From Platynereis dumerilii (taxonomy: Eukaryota > Annelida > Polychaeta > Phyllodocida > Nereididae): a stretch of 64,000 nucleotides of DNA. Every line of letters starts with the position of its first letter. Positions within the stretch are counted from its first letter, which is position 1. Of the stretch, positions 56,009-64,000 are shown piece by piece. The position numbers and the translations under genes were made by a program. The stretch spans positions 186,001 through 250,000 of the forward strand of contig JAPTHN010000074.1 of assembly GCA_026936325.1 (NCBI GenBank), read 5' to 3'. The notes under the pieces were generated by a model, which saw only the letters and a list, made by a program, of their open reading frames with translations, ran no database searches and was not told the DNA's origin.

Positions 56009-56416
56009 ACAAATGTGTTATTCACTGATCAGTGAATATAACATTTGTTATTGACCTCCCTGGAAAAAAAAATTCAAAAAAAAATTTTTCCAAAAAAAAA
56101 AATTTTTCCAAAAAAAAAAAAATCCGAAAATAAAATAAAATAAAATTTCCAAAAAAAAAAATTTCCAAAAAAAAAAAATTCCGAAAAAAGATAATTTCCA
56201 CAAAAAAAAAATTTCCCCATAAAAAAAAATTTCCACAAAAAAAAAACATTTTCCCCAAAAAAAATTATCATGGAACAAAACAATTGTGGACTTCAGTTTC
56301 GGTCAATATCAGGTTTTACGGACCTGACCTAGTGATATTACCTCGGCCTTCGGCCTCGGTGAATATCACCGGTCAGGTCCGTAAAACCTGATATTGACCT
56401 CAACCGAAGTCCATGA
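56009..56416. repeat. Palindrome cluster around an A-rich tract
   Basis: A 46-bp palindrome (aataacaaatg...catttgttatt, about 56009-56054) is followed by about 220 bp of aaaaaaatttcc units and then a 130-bp near-perfect palindrome (about 56286-56415) with outer arms tggacttc...gaagtcca and the centre cctcggccttcggcctcgg. Confidence 0.8.
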
Positions 56417-57007
56417 TTATATAATAGTGTATTTACTACAGACATTCAGCTCACAGGGTGCACATTGAAAAGTCATAAAGATATTGTGTATTGCTATGGC
56501 ATAAAAGTGGATAAATCTATCATGAATTACATAACTCCTCAACATGATTATGTTATTTTGGTTGAATACAGAGTAAACTGTAGACACAGTATGTACTCAC
56601 AATATTAACAAAACATGTCCAAGATAAGTCAAAATTTTTGAAAAATGAGGTGAGTGACTGTAAATCTGTGTGCATGCTGATATAAGTTCCAAGTTGTCTA
56701 GAAAATCCTGGCATTTTCTGTTTCAATGATACATTGTATCAGAGGAGTGAAACTAAGAATATCCAGGGACATGAACCCCTTAACAAGACACCCCCACCCT
56801 CCTGCACAGTGACCTGTTGGAGGATGGACACCCCCCTGGGACACCCCCCTCAATCCCAGTTCTGTCGAAAAGGGGTGAATGAGGAGGCACCCAGAGAATC
56901 TGTACTGAAGTGGAGGATGGGGGATAGATAGCCAGATACGTTGATAGACAGATAGATTAGTTACCTAAGCTGGAAAAAAAGTTTTTAAAAACTGAAGTCC
57001 ACAATTG
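56281..57007. mobile_element. 727-bp element with 19-bp perfect inverted ends
   Basis: caattgtggacttcagttt at 56281-56299 is inverted exactly at 56989-57007. The left end coincides with the arm of the 130-bp palindrome, so a third copy of the same end lies inside. It may be a foldback element that lost or duplicated one terminus. Confidence 0.55.
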
Positions 57008-57065
57008 TTGATTTCAATGACAAAACACAAACAATTTTAGCGTTTTCATAATCTAAAAGTAATGT

Positions 57066-57668
57066 TTATAGAAAAGGAAAGAAGGAAGTAAGGATGGAAG
57101 GAAGAAGGGAAAGAAGAAATAAGGGAAGAAAGAAGGAATTTAGCAGGAAGGAGAAAAGGAAGGAAGGAGGGAAAGAAAGAAGGTAGGAAAGAAAGCAACA
57201 AAAGAAGGAAGGCGAGAGAGAAGGAAAGAAAGAAGAAAGGAAAGAAGGAAGGAACGAAAGAAGGAACGAAAGAAGAAAGGAAAGAATAAAGGAAGGAAAG
57301 AAGAAAGGAAAAAAGGAAGGAAGGACAGAAGGAAGGAAATAAGTGAGGATATAAGAAAAGAAGGAAATGCGGAAGTAAGGAAATAGGAAGGAAGGAAATA
57401 GACAAGAAGGAATGTAAGAAGGAAAGTAAGAAGGAAAGTAAGAAGTAAAGAAGTAAAGAAAGAAGGAAGTAAAGAAGTAAAGAAAGAAGTAAAGAAAGAA
57501 GGAAAGAAAGAAGGAAAGAAAGAAGGAAAGAAAGAAGGAAAGAAAGAAGGAAAGAACGTAGGAATGAAAGAAGGAAAGAAAGAAGGAAGGAAATAAGGAA
57601 AGCAAGAAGGAAAGGAAATAAGTTAGGAAATAAGGAAGGAAGGAAATCGGGAAGGAGGAAAATAGGGA
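57066..57668. repeat. 600-bp polypurine (GAAA/GGAA)n tract
   Basis: Almost entirely A and G on the plus strand in gaag, ggaa, aaga quadruplets with a few ta interruptions. The minus-strand ORFs rich in Phe, Leu, Ser and Pro are artefacts. A mirror-repeat purine tract of this length can form triplex DNA. Confidence 0.95.
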
Positions 57669-58477
57669 TGATAGATAGGGGAAAAAAGCAACAATGTGTG
57701 CATGGCAGCAAACCCTTGTAACTTGCATCTGCAGGCCTATGGGGGATGTAGTGCCACTTATTATTAGCTTCACTGAGAAGCTATTGTGGAGCATGGCATT
57801 TCAACATGTGTGTTAGTGGGTATGTGTGGGTATCGATTCCTGCAAAAACTACTGGTTGGATTTAGATTTCCTTTGGCTCGATGTGTTTATTTGTACTGCA
57901 CAATACCTGGTTAAATTTTGGTGACTATTGGAGGTTTTTTGGGCCTACAGTTAAAGAAATCTAAAAAAGGCCTCTTTTTGCTGTAGCACTAGAGCCAAAA
58001 GAGTATATATTTTTACATTCTCTCCAAACATAGGCCATTAAACGTTCGTAGAATGTTGCAGAAGGTGCCAGGAGCACTAAATTAGCAACAATTCAAGGTT
58101 TATTTGATGAAAATCCACCAGAATTGGCGAAATTAGCTGGATCTTTTATCATCAGTCTTGCAATTTATTACAATCAGTTCAATTTTCAGTGAAGCAATGT
58201 GCTCTCTGAGCGCCAGTTCTAGTTGTTGTTCCATCTAATTAAAATTTATATTGTGTTTTATCACAAAGAAGTGAAACTTTTTATGCTAAAGCAGTTTCTT
58301 GTCTGCAGTAGTTTTTTAATGGAGTTGTGTACAAATCTCTATTTTATGCAGTCACAGTGACAAACTGGACCGTTTTGGCAGGAAATTTTAAATTTGAGCA
58401 TTTTCAGAATGTCTTTTGGGCCCTGTCTTGGCTATTTTGTTTGGAGATGTTTGGGTCAAGAGATGTCCATAACTTAA

Positions 58478-58990
58478 TGTTCCTTTTGGGGGTAAAAATA
58501 CCCTTACAAAAATTAATAACAGTAAATTTTGCAAAAATATTATTTTTTCAATGCTCCATGATTCTGTCCATTTTAGGAGTTACTCAATGGAAATTTTGCA
58601 TTTAGATGTCTAAATTAGGCCTATACCTCTTTAAACTCATTTGGAGGGCCAATCTTAGGAAATTTTCATAAAAACCAAAAAACTGGGAAAAAGGAGGATT
58701 TTTGATAGTTTTCTCAAATTTATGTTTCTTAAAAATGTATGGTAAACATAAAATTGGTAAACTTCAACAAATATTTACTTATTCCTATTAGGAAGTTACT
58801 TTTGTATCCATATATATCCATTTAGTTTAGTGTACAATTTTGCTTGAAATGGATTATTTTCAAAATTCTGAAATTAAGCACACAATATAAACAGCGCCTG
58901 GTTCTAGCCACTCAGGGAAAGTCTTTTTCAGGGGATATGAAGTAAGACATAACACAGCCTCCATTTTGAACCCCTGGGTTCGTTTGTTAC
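58478..58990 (+). repeat. Dispersed repeat, uninterrupted copy
   Basis: Inverted relative to the copy at 40731-41480. It includes the gaacccctgggttc end and the ttggagggccaatcttagg...ttttcataaaaaccaaaaa landmarks. It lacks the hAT-like insertion and so represents the empty site. Confidence 0.7.
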
Positions 58991-59630
58991 TTCCTTTCAT
59001 GAAAAGTGAGATTTAGTGAATAACTTCGCCTACATGTGCAAGATATTTCAACAATTACTATAATACATATTTGGTATTCCTATTTTCCTAATGTTCTGGG
59101 CAATTCCGGCCCTTGTTCATGGGGCAAATCCGGCCCCTCTGATTTTGATGTTAAACACATTTGAAGTTTTGAACATAAAATTTGCCGTGTAAGTTGCTCT
59201 TTTATGCCTTTGAAATGTTCATCAGTTAGTGATTATCATTCAAATGTGTTAAAGTGGAGAATTTGCCAGGGTTATTGGAATATTGATTATGTCACAGATG
59301 TATATAATTTTTTATAATTATCCTTCCAAAATGGTTGTATATCCTTCAGAATTTCCTTTGACTGATGAGTGACATTTGCTTGTTAACTCTCATTGAGCTT
59401 CATGGGGGCACTTGTGAAAATCTGGCCCCAGAGAAAGAACGCTCATTTAGTAATAATAGCACAATACCCATGATACGGGAGTAGGAGGGGGGTAAAAATT
59501 TCGGTATACATTTTTAACGTAAAACCCAGCCTATGTCCTTGTACGACAAAGTTTCTTGTAAGTTTTTGTGACAATCTATACTTTAGCTGGGAAAAAATGT
59601 GTACCTCTTTTATTCCATTTAGTATTTCTC

Positions 59631-59872
59631 ACAATCTGGGTTTCCTTTCTGTTCTGTCTACCTATCCTATCTTTCTCCCCATCCTTCTTTATTTCTCTCT
59701 GTTTGTCCTATTTTCCTTCTCTCCATTTTCAATCTGCTTTTCTTTCTCCAATATATTTCTCTTTCCCTGACTTCTATTTTTCCGTTTTTTAAATTCCATA
59801 TTTCTAAATTTGCCTTCCTTCCTGTCTTATTTTCAAGGATTTCTTTTTCTCTCTTTCTAGAAATCAATCTTT
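59631..59872. repeat. Polypyrimidine tract
   Basis: About 240 bp of ctttct, ttcc and tctct units on the plus strand, less regular than the tract at 57.1 kb. The ORFs across it are artefacts. Confidence 0.85.
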
Positions 59873-60328
59873 TTCAGGTCTTTCAAACTTTATATTTTCT
59901 TTCTGTATTTCTATCTGCTCTTCTACATATACATACACCTTTGTTAATTAACTTCTGTTCTGGCTGTATTGAACTATGCAGGATTTTTATCTATATGGAG
60001 GCTTAACTTTCCTGAACTCAAAAGAAGCCCCACTTTGTCTCAAAGTTCTAAGCAAGAAATCCTTTTAATCAGCCTATTCCCCAATTTACCCTCTTTAAAG
60101 ACCTCACAGACGTCACCCCAGGGGGTCTCTGATGTTGAGACACTGGAATGTCTCACATGTATGTTAGTTGATGAGCAATCATTTTATAAGTGAAGATATT
60201 AATATTCAAGAGATAGGCCTAGTGGAAATTTCCATGAAAAGAAAGATTACCCCTGAAAAAATCAATCGATTGTCAGCCTGCAAAGTATACATGTATGTAT
60301 TGTTTAGTTAGAAAATAGTGTGGAAGCA

Positions 60329-60370
<42 letters not shown>

Positions 60371-60488
60371 ATATCTATATATCTATTTATTTGTCTATCT
60401 ATATCTCTTTATCTCAACACATCTATCTGTCTATCTATCTATCCATCCATCCATCTATCTATCTATCTATATATCTGTATTTATATCC
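60329..60488. repeat. (TATC)n microsatellite with imperfect extension
   Basis: About 40 bp of perfect tatc units continue into degenerate atctatatatc, tccatcca and atctgtat variants. Confidence 0.93.
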
Positions 60489-61011
60489 ATCTATCTATCT
60501 CTACAATGTGTAACTTTTTTTCCTGAAACAGTGCATGGGACCTCTAAAGTGATGACAAGATTTGCAACTTGCTTCCAGGAATAAAGGTGTACTTGCAAAC
60601 AAGCACCTAAAAAAGGATTAGATAACATAATAAATATATCAAAATTTTAAATGCTATCTGTAATAGGCCTACATGTTAAATCATTATATTCCGCATTTCA
60701 TCCAGACTGTGACAAACTATTATTTTTGTCAAAAATGAGTTAGTCAACGCATAACAGGAATTTCTTTTAAAAAAAAGAAAGAAATTTAAGTTAGCTTCAT
60801 AACATCCCACATAATCATGCATTCATATCAAACACAGTTGAAGGTCAGCCTCAGAAGCGGCAATTCATAAGATTTTCTACATCCCATTGTCTTGTAATAC
60901 AGAAATCAAGATATTGTACTCAAATTTGTTGATTGGCATACAAACAAGCAGGGGAGGAGCATAAAGCTACACATTAATGGATGAAGAAATTGGCCAATTG
61001 GGGCCATCAGA

Positions 61012-61052
61012 TGGGGGGGGGGAGGGGTGATTGGTGAAGAAGGGGGGGGGCT
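61012..61052. repeat. G-rich tract
   Basis: Two runs of 8-9 G separated by about 20 bases (gggggggggaggggtgattgg...ggggggggg), a possible G-quadruplex. Confidence 0.8.
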
Positions 61053-62149
61053 CATGAGGAGAGGAGGGTATAGTGGTCAGTGTGCTGATTGGTGATAAAC
61101 ACCCTCGTTCCTCAGTTGTTAATCAGATATGAAGGAGACATGACAGATATGCTCTGGCTTTGGATATTTGCAAGTTGGAAGTAAACTTTTAAAGACATCA
61201 TAAAAAAGTATTATTTGATAAACACTGCTGCTGCAAGATGTTTACAAGCATGAACATTATACTTCATTTATTCTAAAATGACTATGGAATAGAAACTGTT
61301 AATGTTAAGAATTTCATGCAAGAAGTGAAGTTGATTTTAAATGAGGACATCATACAAAAAATAAAAAAGGATAACATTTTATAATATCTGTGAAATGGGA
61401 ATAACACATAATCTAACATAGGTAAGTGGAGTTATTTATTGAGCATGGTCCCTTTTGAACACTTTGAACAGTCCATTGGCCACTATAATAATGAAAGATT
61501 GCCTATGATTGCACATATTTTTTGTTAATAGCTTAAATCATTAGGTTATCTGTTTTTTTTTTCAATCTTGAATTAAAATTGCCAACAGCTCTGGTACCAC
61601 AAGAAATCTTTGTGAAATTCCATTCATGAGTAGAGATTGGCTTAGACTACTTCCATCATAATTTCATGGGGAAATGTGTAAATGATTATCTTGGATTCAG
61701 GCCACCCAAGGGTCCAGCTGCTGCTGTCCAGTTTGACAGGCAGGGCTGCTGAGTCTTGCAGCTTCTTCCTCACCCCTTCCTTTGGGACCCCCTCTCTCCC
61801 CTGGGACCCCCTCCTACCCCCCTGTCATGAGGAGGTTGACCACCCTCACCTCTGGTGTGAAATTGATAAACTACTGGCAACTGACCAAGTAAAATCATCC
61901 TACATGGTCATCAGATAATGGTAACACCAGTGTCTGAGTGACAATGTGGCCCCATATTACCACGGGGCACATAACCACAGATTGAGTCTAAAATTCTGAT
62001 AAAATCAGATTAGATACTTCAAACCACATGTGATCTTGGTGTCAAGTTTCAAATTTATTGCTGCACCCCCCTGCTTGCTGTTGCCTGTTAAGCACTGCCA
62101 GAGCTGATTAAGGGTGTCTTCCTGATAAGGTCACGTTACCCCAGGCTGG

Positions 62150-62436
62150 GGACCCTTTTTCTTATCGTCCCCTTATCTAGGGGACCTCGCTAGAGTCGTC
62201 AAAATTTGGTAAACAACGGGACTGATAAGTAGATCACCCGCATTCAGGATTCAGGTTCCTGATGTGATTGCATCCATGAACTTCATGGAGTGACCGAGTC
62301 CGACAGACCAATGAAGGTAATGTTCTGACAATAGTATCATTGATTCGGACTTCGGGGAATACTAGAGTACTAGCTCATGTGAGCTAATATATATATTTAT
62401 AATCGAGTCAAAATAAAATTTATTCTTATTCTTAAT
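62150..62436 (+). mobile_element. Possible LINE/SINE 3' end
   Basis: A GC-richer segment ends in aaaataaaatttattcttattctta, i.e. an AATAAA followed by short ttattc repeats, as at the 3' ends of several non-LTR element groups. No coding part or second copy is visible in the window, so the call is weak. Confidence 0.25.
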
Positions 62437-64000
62437 CGCTTCGTCTTTCTGTTTTAAGGATGTATCGTGAATGAATGCTTATTCAGAAAAACAGATTGAA
62501 GTTCCCCAGGTGAATGGTAATTATGAAAGCTATCCAGTCAAATATTAGCCCCAAAATGCATAGGAATTGAACCAAAGACCACGAAACAGAAACTGAGCAC
62601 GAAGCTGAACACATCCATGCTGGCTCAGTGACCTCAGTCTGCCTGGAAGTTAGCCACAATGGAAGTTCAGGAACTCTGTTGATTTCTTACAAGAATAACC
62701 AACCTGTTAATCATTAACTCAGGAAAACCTGAACCATTGCTTACAATAGCAGTTTATATGCACAACAGTATTGGTATAATTGCAAACATACATTGCTAAC
62801 CCTTTACTCATTGTAGGATACAACTACACTAAGCCTACCCCCCTCACTGCCCCTCAGCCATATTGAATAGTTTTTCAACCTACAGAATTTGGCAGCAACT
62901 ATTTATTAGTAGCAGATTTTTTATTGCCAATTATTTCTTTTCCTGGCAGATTTACCTTGTTGTTCCTGGATAACTTTTTCTCTTACATTTTCTTTTTATT
63001 TCCATGCAGTTACTTCCTACTTCTTGCCCCACAGAATAGTGGTGAGTAGAATGAGACCTATTTGCCAACCCCACACACTATTGAGGAAATGTGATATATA
63101 TAAAAACAAAATTTTGGTGCGTCACATGATAGGTCTACGCTGTTGTTTTCTGAAACCGAAATTATGGTATCTTCAATTCTGGATGACCACAGCAGTACGT
63201 ATCAGAAGTGAATCCAAACTTGGAACAAAAGAATAAGAATGAGGAATTTTTGAAACACGGGGGGTTCCTCGTTCCTTCTATCTGGTCAACGATGAAATGT
63301 AATGTTTTATGTAAAAGACAAACGGTAACAAACCCCTACAATCTTGATCATTCTTGTCTAAAAAGGGTGATTCAACTAATTGCACTAAACATGCTGTATG
63401 TTTTCTAATGGCAATTTTAACGTTTTCTTGATAAGTTAACAACAATTTTTTGTGACGGTTAATAGTAGGCCGGTCTTGCTTAATACACCAATATTTATGA
63501 CTAAAAATAAAATGGCTGAAATTGAACTTGAGAAAAAGAACTTTCCATTTCCAGCCTGAAGTTCTTTTGCTTCCTTCCTGTTTTATATGAACTTGTGATA
63601 TAAAAATATTGACCCCTTTATTTGCTTTTCGGCTATTCCCTGTCTGACATTCTTTCTGCTAGTCCAGTTGCTGCGTATCCCACCAACCCAATGTAGTATT
63701 CCCAAGGCCAAAATAAAAAATCTTTCATGTTTTCATAACACATTTATCACACCCTGGAATATCATTTCCACCATTAAGAAAATACATCCCTCAAACCTGT
63801 GCCATAACCATATGCCATGTATATGGCTTTACAACCTTTCACTGTTACAGATCAAGCAATTGACTTGTAAGCATAACTCTTTGATAAAGATGGCTCCAAT
63901 GATTCCACAGTGCAGACAAACTAAGAAGATCAAGTACTGGCTGGCATTCTTACTTTAAGAAGAAATGTTGGCATTGTTACTTTAAGAATTGATGGTTTAA

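Larger units (their letters stand above)
46043..64000. other. 18-kb region with no supportable gene
   Basis: No exon with good borders and coding character was recognised. It holds the repeats listed separately and several GC-richer islands (49180-49380, 56750-56930, 61690-61860). It may contain further 5' exons or distal control sequences of the MIEAP gene, but nothing in the sequence proves it. Confidence 0.5.

Noticed and set aside
57046-57794. Two minus-strand ORFs of 221 and 242 codons rich in Phe, Leu and Ser
   Set aside because: Translation of the polypurine tract. Two frames are open at once and both are pure repeat composition.
1-64000. CRISPR arrays, bacterial operons or phage-like gene clusters
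   Set aside because: Searched by eye for regularly spaced identical repeats and dense same-strand genes. The sequence is clearly eukaryotic and none was found; the tandem arrays present are satellites without unique spacers.

Overview
The window looks like a gene-sparse piece of nuclear DNA from a marine invertebrate, most likely a deuterostome (echinoderm or other ambulacrarian). That placement is inference. It rests on an AT-rich, intron-rich layout, a Mag/SURL-type Gypsy element with a tRNA-Leu-like primer site (a type well known from sea urchins), a tRNA-derived SINE, many short inverted-repeat elements, and a MIEAP-domain gene plus a Toll-like leucine-rich receptor. No bacterial or viral gene order is present.

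Four genes can be supported, all on the minus strand, so each reads from high to low coordinates. (1) At 3.3 kb there is a first coding exon with a signal peptide; the rest of that gene is not recognised. (2) From 18.2 down to 5.1 kb lies a five-exon gene whose exons join into an unbroken 333-residue reading frame. It encodes a small secreted-type ectodomain, one membrane helix and a 49-residue tail with an ITIM-like tyrosine motif. I do not recognise the family. (3) From 24.0 down to 19.85 kb lies a two-exon, 805-residue type I membrane receptor: signal peptide, Toll-like leucine-rich repeats with N- and C-caps, a Thr/Pro mucin-like stalk, one membrane helix and a short tail without a TIR domain. 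(4) From about 46.0 down to 32.0 kb lies a MIEAP (SPATA18-like, mitochondria-eating protein) gene with seven coding exons and a possible alternative first exon at 42.9 kb.

Between genes 3 and 4 sits a young Gypsy LTR retrotransposon (25586-30900, minus strand) with two identical 145-bp LTRs. The rest is introns and intergenic DNA filled with non-autonomous elements. These include long imperfect palindromes (5.5, 13.3 and 22.1 kb), TIR elements (1.85, 7.2, 33.2, 36.4, 40.8, 51.2, 51.9 and 53.0 kb), a SINE with perfect 15-bp target duplications (10.26 kb), two elements built around tandem repeats (16.2-17.2 kb and 39.6-40.7 kb), and microsatellites. From 46 to 64 kb no gene could be supported.

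Genes 2 and 3 are neighbouring cell-surface proteins on one strand. One is an LRR ectodomain with almost no signalling tail; the other carries a tyrosine motif of the ITIM type. A functional pairing is attractive but is inference only.
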